A stretch of 64,000 nucleotides of DNA from Roseibium sp. TrichSKD4 (GTDB lineage: Bacteria; Pseudomonadota; Alphaproteobacteria; Rhizobiales; Stappiaceae): positions 274,527 to 338,526 of the forward strand of contig NZ_GL476304.1 in the NCBI RefSeq assembly GCF_000148725.1, in the 5' to 3' direction. The notes under the pieces are model-generated. The model was not told where the DNA came from. It was given only the letters and a program-made list of their open reading frames with translations, and made no database searches. Each line of letters opens with the position of its first letter. Position 1 is the stretch's first letter. Shown piece by piece: positions 34,199 through 44,200 of this stretch. Both the position numbers and the translations under genes were made by a program.

Positions 34199-35770
34199 TT
34201 ATTGAAACTGAACCAGGTACGGAACGCAGCTTGGTTCATGATCATCATCCGGGATCTGGGCATGCCCGCCATATCCAGTCTGATAGTAGAGACCGTTATC
34301 GGTCAGGATGCCCATACCGGTTTCATTCACGTAGCCGACCGCGCAGAGCGCAACGGGCTTGTGTTTCATGATGTGTACGGGCGTGAAGGAGGATCGGTGC
34401 GATGTATGCCCCACGCCGAGCTGGCCGTTGCCGTTGTAGCCGGTTGTCAGCAACGTCCCGTCGTTATGCAAAACAGCCAAGGAGGCGTAATTATAGCCCC
34501 CATATCCGAGGACTTGCTTGATGCCGCCATTTCCCTCAATTCCAGGGTTTTGAGGGCTGTTTGTATTGGAGGTGTTTCCGAGCCCAAGTTGGCCGTAGTT
34601 GTTGTAGCCGAAGGTCCGGATTGTCCCATCGGCCTTCACCACCGCACTTGAGCCGTAAGCTCCGCCCCAAGCGAGCAACTGCTCATTATCGGTTCCAAGC
34701 GCGGCGATGTGTTGCGGGCTATGGACCGTAGACGTGTTGCCGGTCCCGAGCTGCCCATAACCGTTGTAGCCCCAACTGTAGACGCGGCCATCCTCCAATC
34801 GAGCAAGAGTGTGGCCGTAGGGTTGATCGCCGGTCGAATGATTATCGTCCATACAACCAACAATCTCGACGCATTTGTCAGGAAGAGTAACTTGCTCCGG
34901 AGCGCTTCGGTTATTCGAGTTGCCCAGACCCAGCGGGCCTTGGCTGTTATATCCCCACGCAAACAATCCGCCATTTTCATCAATTGCGAATGTCCGACCG
35001 TAGTTACTGCCAACGCAAACCACCTGAGACCAATCGTCTTTTGCCAAGGCTGTTGGTGTGCTGACCGATGTCGTGTTGCCGAGCCCGAGCTGACCGTAAG
35101 CATTGTAGCCGCTCGCAAACAGTCGCCCGTCATCGGCAAGGAACATCACATGTATGGAACCGGTATACCGACTCTGACCAACGGATATGTCGATGATGTT
35201 GACGCCATCAAGAGCTGTTACCCTTGTTGGAACATGAACGTTACTGGTGTTCCCGACACCGAGGCAACCGTAACCATTCTGCCCCCAAACATAGACTGAG
35301 CCGTCTGACATCAGGCACAGGTTTTCTCTCCCAGAAGTCACCCATTTTGCCACGGTCGCATCAGTCTTGGGAAAGGCAGGAGTGATCGGCGTTGACCGAT
35401 GGTGGTGCCAAGTGCCTTGCCCCAATTGGCCGGAGCCACTATCTCCCCAAAGGCGCAGCGTTCCGTCTTCCATGATGACCCCGCCAGAACGATATCGGCC
35501 ATACATCGCTTTGCCATCAGTCAACTTCGCGACCCGGTTTCCAGCTGCATTCAAGCTGGACTGGCGTTCTGCTGCGGACAGCCCGCGATTGTACAAGTGC
35601 CATGTGGTGGTGTTGGCCCATTCCACGGGCGCAATGCCAGTCACAGCCTCCAACGCCACGCAGATATACGTGGACCCGTCAAGGCTGACGATATCATCCG
35701 CCTCGTACTCGGTTGCAGTGTCGTATTCACCGCGCCATGTGAATTTAATCTTGTTCAAGTCAAGCTTCAT
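34199..35770 (-). CDS. Tail fibre protein with seven-bladed RCC1 propeller
   Basis: The 523-aa protein opens with a small carbohydrate-binding-like module (FTWRGEYDTATEYEADDIVSLDGSTYICV, residues 9-38). Seven RCC1-type repeats follow from about residue 90, each with a DG-(x)-WG/SGYN-GQLG-GN core, for example LRLWGDSGSGQLGQG, VYVWGQNGYGCLGVG and VYSWGYNGYGQLGTG. Seven repeats make one closed propeller. RCC1 folds in phage tails are presumably receptor-binding parts. Repeats four to six are close enough in DNA to allow recombination. It sits between the coiled-coil fibre and the possible chaperone, downstream of gpJ. Confidence 0.8.
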   Translation of the reverse strand: MKLDLNKIKFTWRGEYDTATEYEADDIVSLDGSTYICVALEAVTGIAPVEWANTTTWHLYNRGLSAAERQSSLNAAGNRVAKLTDGKAMYGRYRSGGVIMEDGTLRLWGDSGSGQLGQGTWHHHRSTPITPAFPKTDATVAKWVTSGRENLCLMSDGSVYVWGQNGYGCLGVGNTSNVHVPTRVTALDGVNIIDISVGQSRYTGSIHVMFLADDGRLFASGYNAYGQLGLGNTTSVSTPTALAKDDWSQVVCVGSNYGRTFAIDENGGLFAWGYNSQGPLGLGNSNNRSAPEQVTLPDKCVEIVGCMDDNHSTGDQPYGHTLARLEDGRVYSWGYNGYGQLGTGNTSTVHSPQHIAALGTDNEQLLAWGGAYGSSAVVKADGTIRTFGYNNYGQLGLGNTSNTNSPQNPGIEGNGGIKQVLGYGGYNYASLAVLHNDGTLLTTGYNGNGQLGVGHTSHRSSFTPVHIMKHKPVALCAVGYVNETGMGILTDNGLYYQTGYGGHAQIPDDDHEPSCVPYLVQFQ

Positions 35771-35771
35771 C

Positions 35772-36587
35772 TCAGCCCTCCTGCGTTGCCAGAATTAGAT
35801 GGCCGTTTTGATCAATGGAGAATGTGAGACCCGGAGGCCCGATGTCCCAACAAAGATATTTGGATGTGTCGAAGTCGCCGGTACCGTTCTCTAAAATCAG
35901 ATGATCGTCTTCGCGGTAGAGGCCATAAAACACGCTGCCTGCTGCCAGCAGTTCTTCTGCTTTTGCTTTTGCAGCCTCCGCCCGCTCAACAGCTGACTGG
36001 ACAGAACTAACAACTGATTGGGCAGCCTTTTGTGCAGCATCGTCAAACGTCTCCTGAACATCGGCCGCAATTTCTTCTGCCCGTTTTTTTGCAGCCTCCG
36101 CAGCATCCCTGGCAGCCGTTATTCCTTGCGCATGAGCCTGGGCATTAGAAATATCAGACGCTGTCGGACCTGCTGTCGGCTGACCGTCAGCGTCAAACAT
36201 CATGACCGTGCCAGCCCGGTCAGCCTTTTGGGGGAACGGCTCAATCGTTTCCTCGTCCGGAACCCTGAGTGAATGCGTAATATCGGTTTCGGGAAGCGGT
36301 CCTATCCGGGTCCACTGCCCCTGACCTGACACCCCTGACTTGCGGTAAATACCACGTTTGTCAGATGAAGCGTCTCCCCAGACTTTGGCCTCGGCACCTT
36401 CGCCCCAGTCAAGATCCGCTTCCAGCTCGGCCAAAGTCGCAAGGCTCGGGCCCCGTCTTGCATCCAGCTGTGCGGCAAGTTTGGTTGCCGGCATGACGAC
36501 TGTCTTTTTGTGGCCCGCCACTTCAGCATGACCAATAACCTCATCCAGTATCGGGACAACGTCCAAATGGCTGGTTCTGATTCCCAT
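35772..36587 (-). CDS. Phage tail fibre/collar protein with coiled coil
   Basis: The 271-aa protein has an N-terminal part (about 1-140) with ELEADLDWGEGAEAKVWGDASSD. A long alanine/glutamate-rich coiled coil covers about 145-215 (AAEAAKKRAEEIAADVQETF and similar). A short beta C-terminal tip (GTGDFDTSKYLCWDIGPPG) follows. The layout suits a trimeric stalk that links the tail tip to the propeller fibre encoded downstream. Confidence 0.65.
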   Translation of the reverse strand: MGIRTSHLDVVPILDEVIGHAEVAGHKKTVVMPATKLAAQLDARRGPSLATLAELEADLDWGEGAEAKVWGDASSDKRGIYRKSGVSGQGQWTRIGPLPETDITHSLRVPDEETIEPFPQKADRAGTVMMFDADGQPTAGPTASDISNAQAHAQGITAARDAAEAAKKRAEEIAADVQETFDDAAQKAAQSVVSSVQSAVERAEAAKAKAEELLAAGSVFYGLYREDDHLILENGTGDFDTSKYLCWDIGPPGLTFSIDQNGHLILATQEG

Positions 36588-36734
36588 GTGATGGCTCCGC
36601 TAAACAGACAGCAAAAAGACGCGTTTCGCACAGGCGAAAGCCGCATTGAAAGAGTTGCTTGGTAAGGTTCGATGAGATGTAAGGTCAGAGCATGCCGCGT
36701 GTCTGTTTGACCACTCGATTTGCTCTATCTATTT
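36588..36734. other. Short intergenic region between gpJ-like and fibre genes
   Basis: No gene is supported. It may carry the promoter or leader for the fibre genes. Confidence 0.4.
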
Positions 36735-36783
36735 GTTTTCACCCACTTGCGGAACGGAGTTCCGTCGCTTCGCCTGAACACGC
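36735..36783. repeat. Degenerate REP-like palindromic element
   Basis: The element sits directly after the gpJ-like stop codon. It shares CGCTTCGCCTGAA and the outer GCGTxTTC/GAAxACGC arms with the element at 50947-50990. It contains an extra inner stem (CGGAAC/GTTCCG). It is likely a decayed copy of the same family. Confidence 0.6.
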
Positions 36784-39700
36784 TCAAGTAATCACTGCGG
36801 TATAGGGGCCCGACACAGGCCCGGCCACATCGTCCTCATTCTTCGGCTCAAGATAATAATCATAGGACCCTGCCGGCAACAGCGCGCCATCTTCACCTGT
36901 GGCATCGCCGTCAATAACCTCAAGTGTTGAAGACCTGGAAACCCCATGAGTTCCAATAACGTGGGCCTCACGATCAAGTACGCCGGCACTGGCAAGACGA
37001 TAGATAACAACTGCCACTACATTCTCGTCGTTCTGGGTCACGATGGTGACTTTCGCATGAGCCTTCCCGCCAACAACACCACTCCCGTTCCCAAGGCCAC
37101 GCGGAATGCCTGCATCCGTTTCGCCGATCGTGATGCTGAATATGGCATTGTAAGGTCCTGGAAGACCATTGGGCGTCAAGGCACGAGCCCGCAATTGAAC
37201 CCTGTCCCCGACCTCATAGCCGGAGATCGCCCCGCCGCCCTCAGCGGCTGTTACGTCAACACTTGTCCACGGCGATGTCCCAGAAAGCCTGTGATCAATC
37301 TCAAAACGCCCGATAGTGGCAGAGCTGCCCGAGCCTGGAACCAAAAGCACATCAAGACCATTTGCAGACCCGGTCCCGGCAACGCCCGTTCGAATGGCCG
37401 TAAAGCGCGGCCTTGCCGGAATGGACAGCTGGTCATCCAGTTCCGATCCAATCACGCCAGACCATGTTGGCGGCTCCTCCGCATCCGTCAACGCATCGAT
37501 TTCAGGGGCTGCATCAACGAATGTGATGTGGCTGGTAAAATCCTGCCCCGCCTCAATCCCGCGAACAATAAGTGGCTTGCTTTCTTGGGACGCCTTGCCA
37601 AAATGGACAATGTCACCAGCCTTCGGCAACACCCCACCGCCATCAACCCGGATCACGCATCCAGGCTCACTCTCGAAGACAACGCTACGCAGGCTTGACG
37701 TTCCAATTGTGTCTTCTTCACAGATCCCGGTTCTAAAGCGGACAGCATAGTCAGCGCCTTCTTCCATTTGGATCTCTTCATCCAGAACAATCAGATTGCC
37801 CTCAACACGCTTTACGTGTGCTGCCACCTGCGATTTTTCCAGAACATCCAGGGATCCCATGATCAAATCACCGCGCGTTGCAACACGAACCGCCCCATCC
37901 TGAAGAGCAGAATAGCGATTAGGGCGATGGATGATTTCGTACATGCGCCGACGCGCCTCAATCCAGATCTCATCCGGATTGGTTTTTCCCGGAAGTTCAA
38001 TTTCTTCCGTCAAGTTGATCTCACCGGAAAAACCGGGCCACGGCACGACACGCTCTGCCGGTTCAAACTCGTTGGTCTCATCAAAAAACGGAACCCGGAA
38101 GGCATCTGGCGGATCCAGATATGTGCGCGTCCACTTGAAGCCGTCCGAATTGCGCGGGCTGATATGGTCAACAACCATGTCCTGAGGTCGATCAATAACG
38201 ACACTCCACTTAACCCCGTCATGGCGCGGAGTGGCGCGGCCCGCTGCCGCAATCAGCTGCAGAACTTCAAAGAGCGTCAGATCGCGGTCCAGCACAAAGT
38301 TGAACTTGAGACCCTTGGCAGCACAAAATTCATGCCAATCCTGAAGGAAACCCAGATCGATCCCACTGTCTGCCACCGGATAGGGATTGGCCGGAGACTG
38401 AAGAACAAATCGGTAGAGCGCCGCCGGATTTGACGTTTCGCGGGAGATCCAGCTCCCACCTGCCTTGTCCCAATCCAGGCACACCCGAGACACCAGAGCA
38501 CTGAAATTATCGAGAGAGTTGTTAAGCTGGTAAGTGGCCTTGATACGAAGGGCAGCCAGTGCGAGCGGGCGATCAAAGTTCAAGGGGTACTCAGGACGCA
38601 GGGACTGCAAAACCAGAAAAACCGTCCGATCCTGTTCCCGGTCATTCGTTCGCTCATTCGTTAATCGCGTCACCTCAACTTCATAGCGTCCACGCTTTGG
38701 AAATTCCCAGCTATGCTGGCGATAAAACGCCTCTCGCTTGCCCGCACTCACATTAAGCGTCGTGACCGTGGTCCAGTCATCACCACTTTGCAGGGCTCTG
38801 TATCTGATCCGCACAGAGACACTCAAGGACTGAAGTTTACCATTGGAATTATAGTGAAACAGTCCGCCCGGGAACGAGATGATAACCGACGCGCCCGTGG
38901 AATTTGCAGCTGTGTAGCGGGTCACCGGTTTTTCATTGGCAGGTCCCGAGACGACTGTGCCTGCATCATTTCTGGGAAGTGGCCTTGTCAGATCAGACCC
39001 AACAGCCTCTTCAATCACCTGTTTGGGATAAAGCGTCAAAGGCGCATCGCCGGAAAGCCCTTCCCGGGTTTCGATTTCAATTTCGTCATATTCATCGAGA
39101 TCTGTGGTACCAAGTTTGAATTCAGACAATTTGAGAGGGCCATACCCAAACAGGAACAGGGCACGCACATACTGGATATCTCCAACAATTTCCGTATAGG
39201 AAATCGCGCCAAAAGGCGGAGCATAACGATGCTTGCCGAGCGCAACCGGGACAGCGCCATCTGGTGAAAGCCGGTTTTTCCAGCCCGTGATCGTGTAGGA
39301 CTGCTTGACTTCATTACCCCCCGCACCGGACTGGTCGCCCGGATTGGCAGACGTAGGCGGCACAAGCGCATTTACCAAAAGGTTCCCAAGTGCAGACAGG
39401 CCCAAAGTCAGACCAGCAGAGACAACAGCTGCAGATATTCCAAGCGCACCGGCAATTGGAACAGCCCAAAGCTGACCGAGAGCGACAGCTGCAATGGTAA
39501 CAACAATCATCAAAATGGTTCGAATTGCACTTTTACCCGGCAGGGCCCGGATCAAAACACGCACACCTGGACGAGGACGGACAAACTGCCAGTTTCGTTG
39601 CTCAACCGGCATGGCACCTTGCTCATTTACCAAGACCACACGCAAGGGTAGATTCCCGGCAGCGTCAGCGCTTATTCCAAGACCCGGCAGCACGCTCGCA

Positions 39701-39858
39701 ACGATTTCAGCAAGGCTCATTCCGCAAGGAAGGTCCAGATCGATCCGGCCAAGACCAGGATCAAGCAAACAGGGAGATGCAAGCACAGGCAATGTGTTTG
39801 TCGCCTTGATATCTTGAGCCTTAACCGGAACTTTATCTGGGGGCATGCTCTCGCTCAT
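36784..39858 (-). CDS. Tail tip attachment protein J-like (host specificity)
   Basis: The 1024-aa protein occupies the gpJ position (after tape measure and NlpC/P60 genes). The N-terminal 100 residues resemble the gpI/tail assembly portion (LPCGMSLAEIVASVLPGLG). A hydrophobic stretch follows at 115-165 (TILMIVVTIAAVALGQLWAVP). The body contains the phage tail hub pattern (YTITGWKNRLSPDGAVPVALG, then IQYVRALFLFGYGPL), ending with two fibronectin-III-like stretches. It forms the tip hub and carries receptor-contact regions. The NlpC/P60 gene overlaps it by four bases. Confidence 0.82.
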   Translation of the reverse strand: MSESMPPDKVPVKAQDIKATNTLPVLASPCLLDPGLGRIDLDLPCGMSLAEIVASVLPGLGISADAAGNLPLRVVLVNEQGAMPVEQRNWQFVRPRPGVRVLIRALPGKSAIRTILMIVVTIAAVALGQLWAVPIAGALGISAAVVSAGLTLGLSALGNLLVNALVPPTSANPGDQSGAGGNEVKQSYTITGWKNRLSPDGAVPVALGKHRYAPPFGAISYTEIVGDIQYVRALFLFGYGPLKLSEFKLGTTDLDEYDEIEIETREGLSGDAPLTLYPKQVIEEAVGSDLTRPLPRNDAGTVVSGPANEKPVTRYTAANSTGASVIISFPGGLFHYNSNGKLQSLSVSVRIRYRALQSGDDWTTVTTLNVSAGKREAFYRQHSWEFPKRGRYEVEVTRLTNERTNDREQDRTVFLVLQSLRPEYPLNFDRPLALAALRIKATYQLNNSLDNFSALVSRVCLDWDKAGGSWISRETSNPAALYRFVLQSPANPYPVADSGIDLGFLQDWHEFCAAKGLKFNFVLDRDLTLFEVLQLIAAAGRATPRHDGVKWSVVIDRPQDMVVDHISPRNSDGFKWTRTYLDPPDAFRVPFFDETNEFEPAERVVPWPGFSGEINLTEEIELPGKTNPDEIWIEARRRMYEIIHRPNRYSALQDGAVRVATRGDLIMGSLDVLEKSQVAAHVKRVEGNLIVLDEEIQMEEGADYAVRFRTGICEEDTIGTSSLRSVVFESEPGCVIRVDGGGVLPKAGDIVHFGKASQESKPLIVRGIEAGQDFTSHITFVDAAPEIDALTDAEEPPTWSGVIGSELDDQLSIPARPRFTAIRTGVAGTGSANGLDVLLVPGSGSSATIGRFEIDHRLSGTSPWTSVDVTAAEGGGAISGYEVGDRVQLRARALTPNGLPGPYNAIFSITIGETDAGIPRGLGNGSGVVGGKAHAKVTIVTQNDENVVAVVIYRLASAGVLDREAHVIGTHGVSRSSTLEVIDGDATGEDGALLPAGSYDYYLEPKNEDDVAGPVSGPYTAVIT

Positions 39859-40268
39859 GCTATGGCTCTCATCTTTTTATGCCGGAAATGCCCGATCAAC
39901 CGATGCTTCCAGGCCCCGACACAGTAGCGCTCCAGCTTGGCCTGATCATCGCCGCAGACATGAAGCATCAAACCAGGCGTCACCACGACCCCACAATGGG
40001 CAGCCCCACGCCCTCTTCGAAAGAGCGCAATATCAAACATGGACGGCTCTTCAACCTGACCCCACGGCCCCTGGCTAACGCCTCCGCAAAAAAGCCCGTC
40101 GATTTCCTCGCGCTCTTCACAGCTGACATAATCCTCATGATAGGAGGCAAGTTGGATCCCCAGTTTCTCGCGATAGACCAAAACAACAAGGCCGTAGCAG
40201 TCGCACCCACCCCGATCGCGACCAAGATTTAAAAACGGGATGCCAATATAGGAATTGGTCCAGCTCAT
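39855..40268 (-). CDS. NlpC/P60 tail peptidase (gpK-like)
   Basis: The 137-aa domain carries the NlpC/P60 cysteine in DRGGCDCYGLVVLVYRE and the histidine in GAAHCGVVV, with a third polar residue downstream. Proteins of this type at the tail tip cleave peptidoglycan crosslinks during DNA injection. Four-base overlaps on both sides show tight coupling in the tail operon. Confidence 0.82.
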   Translation of the reverse strand: MSWTNSYIGIPFLNLGRDRGGCDCYGLVVLVYREKLGIQLASYHEDYVSCEEREEIDGLFCGGVSQGPWGQVEEPSMFDIALFRRGRGAAHCGVVVTPGLMLHVCGDDQAKLERYCVGAWKHRLIGHFRHKKMRAIA

Positions 40269-40789
40269 CGATGAAGCCCCGGAAAGCGTTGCTTGGTCAT
40301 GCGAGCACTTGGGAATGCCTCTTCTTCAATTGACTCCCGGCTAATTGAGAGCGTGATTTCCGACGCATCACCCTCGGCCCGCACAAGGCGCAAATCGCGA
40401 TACTCAGCTTCAATCACGTCCGGGCTTGAGGCCAAAACAATAGCCATATGGGCCGTTGCCCTGGTTGTTATGGATTGAAGAACGTCTGCAATGCCTCTGG
40501 TGACATTTTCCAGCACAAGTGTTGCCTCAGCTGGAGCCTCTTCCAGATCACTGGGTAAATCCGTTGAAACCAGAACAAAGTGAAACGGTTCGCTTGACGG
40601 ATTGCTGTCATTGAACGTTGACCTTGTCCCGTAAGCAAGAGGGTCGCTCCACAAGCGCTCAGTTGGATCGCTCGATAGACGCACCGGCTCCTCAAGCTCT
40701 GAGTGTTCAAACACAAACAAAGCCACCTCGACTTCATCAGATGAAGCATCCTCCAGCGACAAACGCTGGTTCAGTGAAACACGGCGCAT
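40265..40789 (-). CDS. DUF1833-like tail protein
   Basis: The 174-aa protein starts at the ATG at 40789, one base after the upstream stop; an in-frame extension to 40867 has no support. It is a soluble alpha/beta protein with EVALFVFEHSELEEPVRLSSD at the N terminus and SISRESIEEEAFPSARMTKQRFPGL at the end. This matches the tail-tip-neighbour DUF1833 family, which occupies the gpL/gpM-like position between tape measure and hub. Confidence 0.65.
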   Translation of the reverse strand: MRRVSLNQRLSLEDASSDEVEVALFVFEHSELEEPVRLSSDPTERLWSDPLAYGTRSTFNDSNPSSEPFHFVLVSTDLPSDLEEAPAEATLVLENVTRGIADVLQSITTRATAHMAIVLASSPDVIEAEYRDLRLVRAEGDASEITLSISRESIEEEAFPSARMTKQRFPGLHR

Positions 40790-40790
40790 G

Positions 40791-41210
40791 TTACGGCATA
40801 ACCACGATAGGAAAAGAAATCTGGAAGCGAATACCGCGTGTGGTTTCGTTGGGAGGCTGCTCGCCAAACAGACAAATCCACGGCGCAGAAAGCAGGAGAG
40901 GTTCGCCTGTCGGCGTCAACAAACGCTCCCCTCCTGAATCTAGAAGCCACCACCCGTCACTGGTCGGATCCGGCATCACAAAGGGCCGTGTCCCTTCAAG
41001 CGTTGCGTGGTGATAGAACTGATCAAAAACGGCCTTTTGATCCCGGTCAACACTGATTGAAAACCCATAAAACTGCGCCACGGAGGAAAACCGGCGACGA
41101 AAGGAAGGCGGGCCGGTTTCCCGGCGTCTTTTAAGACGCGGGTCCTGTGGCTGACGCTGATAGCTGCTCCGTTGAGGCTTGGGAAGATCGTCAGGCCACT
41201 CAAGCATCAC
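40791..41210 (-). CDS. Phage minor tail protein
   Basis: The 139-aa protein lies between the tape measure and the DUF1833-like gene. It has WPDDLPKPQRSSYQRQP at the start, FRRRFSSVAQFYGFSISVDRDQKAVFDQFYHH in the middle and FQISFPIVV at the end. This suggests a small distal-tail ring or tip component (gpM-like position). I do not recognise a named domain with confidence. Confidence 0.6.
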   Translation of the reverse strand: MMLEWPDDLPKPQRSSYQRQPQDPRLKRRRETGPPSFRRRFSSVAQFYGFSISVDRDQKAVFDQFYHHATLEGTRPFVMPDPTSDGWWLLDSGGERLLTPTGEPLLLSAPWICLFGEQPPNETTRGIRFQISFPIVVMP

Positions 41211-44200
41211 CGCTTCACCCGCTTTTTCGTCAGACCATAGTCCTGACCAAGCGTCTTTTGTGCAGCACCACCACGCATGTTGATACCATCGGCAATCTGC
41301 TCTGACATTATGAAACGAATACTGCGTCCGCCACGCTCGTCCCGCTCCTCTTCAACATCAACATGAGCCTTTGAGTAGTTGTTCACGACCACGCTGACAG
41401 GGGGAGCAGCAGGTGCAACAAAAGCCCCGGCCCGCATTCCATTTTCATTCGCCGAAACAGGAGGAGACGCAAACGATGCAAAGGCCGAAGGCCCATGGGA
41501 GCTTACAAATCCGCCCGCCTGATACCCTTTCAAGGTGTTGCGATGCAAAGCCTCCAGTACATCAACGCCAATACGCCGCGTTGCCGGGGCGCTGAATACA
41601 TACTCGTTGGCATGAACAACCCCTTTGACCTGATTATCTGCACCTGGCCCCGTCGCGCCGCCCTCCTGGAAGCCAAACAATCCGCCAATCCCCTTAAAGA
41701 GACCTGCAAAGAACCCGCCAAAGCCTCCCCCGCCTCCCAATCCTCCACCGGCAAGCCCACCTCCGGCCTCACTCAGTCCGGAGAAGACGTTTTGAAGTCC
41801 GCGTGACAAGCTACCTGCAAGGTTTTGGGATTCTCCGGCAAACGAAGTCGCTGTGTTGGCAAGTGAACCGGAACTGTTCGCAAGAGACGATACGGCCTGG
41901 CCGACCCCCCCATCAAAGCGGGTCAGGCTTGACGCCGAATTTGAAAGCCCGCCCCCAAACGTATCCAGCGCGTCTTGCGCTGCCTGCAGTCTGCCAGTCC
42001 AGTTATGCATGGCTTCAGGGTTGCCCCAGCTAAAGCCGGAGGGACGCTCAAAGCCGCCAAAGGCAGCCGTTGCCTCACGCAAATTGGAGCTGTTTTGCAA
42101 AGCGCGAAAGGCGCGCCCTTCTGTGGACATCAGCTCCGACCAGGCGAAATTGAGCTGCCCCTGCACATTTCCAAGATTCTTGCGGCCACCAATGAAATCA
42201 AACAGATTAAAACGCCTGTCATTGTGCTGAAATAATCCAAATGCATTACCCCCATCCCCCACAGCCAGCGGATTAAAGGCGCTTTCTGCCTTGACGTGAC
42301 CAAGAATTGCAGCCGTCTGAAAATCCTTGAGACCCTTTTGGGAAAAGAAGTTCCAGACCTGCGAGGCAACTGATCCATCAAAAGACGGGGCAGCAGGCGA
42401 AGTAAGAGGAATGGAAGATCGCGCCCCTTGCAAACCAACCACTGACCCGAAAGCCGGGTTTGCAGCAGATTGAGCCGGTGCTCCTGACAGTGCTGGAACA
42501 GTGACACCACCCGATGTCCGACCGGTTATCGATCCAAGTAGTCTCGACAGAAAATCATTCGGGGCGGCTCCGCCAAACAGAAAGTTCAGCTGCCCCGCCA
42601 GAAAGTCCCGCAAAATCTGTTTGGCAAGATTTTCCAGAACATCGGAGAATTTTTCTCCATTGACAATCGCATCTGCAAATCCGTCCGCAAGCTCCTTTCG
42701 CAAGGGACTGACAGCCTCTTTCAAATCCGAGGCCTTGCGTTCTGCAAGATAAAGCTTTGCTGCATAGGCGTTCGGCCCATTGCCATGGGACAACTCCTCC
42801 AATCGCAAAAGCGACGTTGCCGCATCATCCGCCGCCGAAGCGTAGTCACGCATCGCCTTGACTCTGGCAAGGTTCCCATCCCCTCCCACACGCGCAAAAA
42901 GCCCTTCACTCTCGAGTTCGCCAATGCGCTGAAGACGGTCCCCCAGCTCTTCTGCCGGTGTGCGGCTCGCCTCAATCAGCCGCTTGACTTCAGAAAGTCT
43001 CTTTTCCAGCTCACGGCTTGCCGGCTTGTTCAATTGCTCAAGAGCCTTTTGATAGTCTTTTGCCGCCCGCGTTCTTGCATCTCCCGCCTGCTCAGCAGAC
43101 AAAAAGCCTTCCCGTTCCGCTGCTGCAATATCCTTCAAGGCGTCCTGATAAGTCTCAGCTGCCGGTTTGACCTTGCCAATCCAGGCTTGTGCAAGTTTTT
43201 CAAGACGGGCCCGCTCCTGCTCTGCAAGATAGGCCTGTTTTTGATCCTCACCAGTGTCATTTTCCTCCCCAAAAACAAAATCGGGGTCATATCCGTTCCT
43301 TCGATCAAGAATGCCCTGATATCGTTGGAGCTCTTTATCGATCACTTCAAGATCGTGGCGCGCTGTTTGAATAAGCGATGCGAAACGCTGATCCCCTCGC
43401 CCCCCATCTCGCTCTTCCAGACCCTTGAGGCGATCCTGTATTGCAACCCGCTCGTTCAAAAGGTCATTGTACTTGCCCTGGACGCGACTGGTCGCCTGAT
43501 CCTCAACCGCACGCGTCAGGTCAACGAGATCGCTAAATCCACGCGCGGCCCCTGCCAGAAACTCCATAAGGTCCTTTGCGGCAGGCGCTGCATCCAAAAG
43601 AGCGCGGGTCAAATTGCGATCAAGGGTCAGGGCAGACTGTTTGAGGCTGCTGTCAACCTCCATGGCCTTTTGCACCAGGTCCCGCTCAAAGACATTCCCT
43701 GCAAGGCGGGCCTCTTCGATCATCGTGCGGAGATTTTTGGCACCAACGTCAATCAGCTCGACAAACCGCTCTCCTGCCGTTCCTCCAAACAGTTCATCTG
43801 CGATCCGAATACGGGCAGAACGATCAAATCCTTGCAGGCGGTCAATAATCTCAAGAAGAAGTTTTGACGGATCTTTCAACTTCTGCTTCAGCTCATCTGC
43901 TCCAAACCCAAGCCGTTGAAAAGCCTCGCTCGCAGGACCCTTGCCCGTAAACACAAACTCGTCAGCCCTCAGGTTCAACTCCTTCAAGCCGTCAGTTAAC
44001 GCATCTACGGAAATCCTGTTGCGGTCGGCAACGATTTGCAGTTCCTGGAACCCTTCCACATCAAGGCCTGCGCGGCGGGCAGCATCCCCAACCTCGGCGA
44101 CGCGTCTGGCAGCATCCTTGGAGGATCGAATGACACTGCCAAGGCCAAGGGTCAGCGCCCCAATGCCAATAGCGGCAGCGGCCCCTGCGGGCCCCATGGC

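Noticed and set aside
42785-43867. Plus-strand frame of 360 aa inside the tape measure gene
   Set aside because: Antisense to the tape measure; cysteine- and arginine-rich with no recognisable domain.
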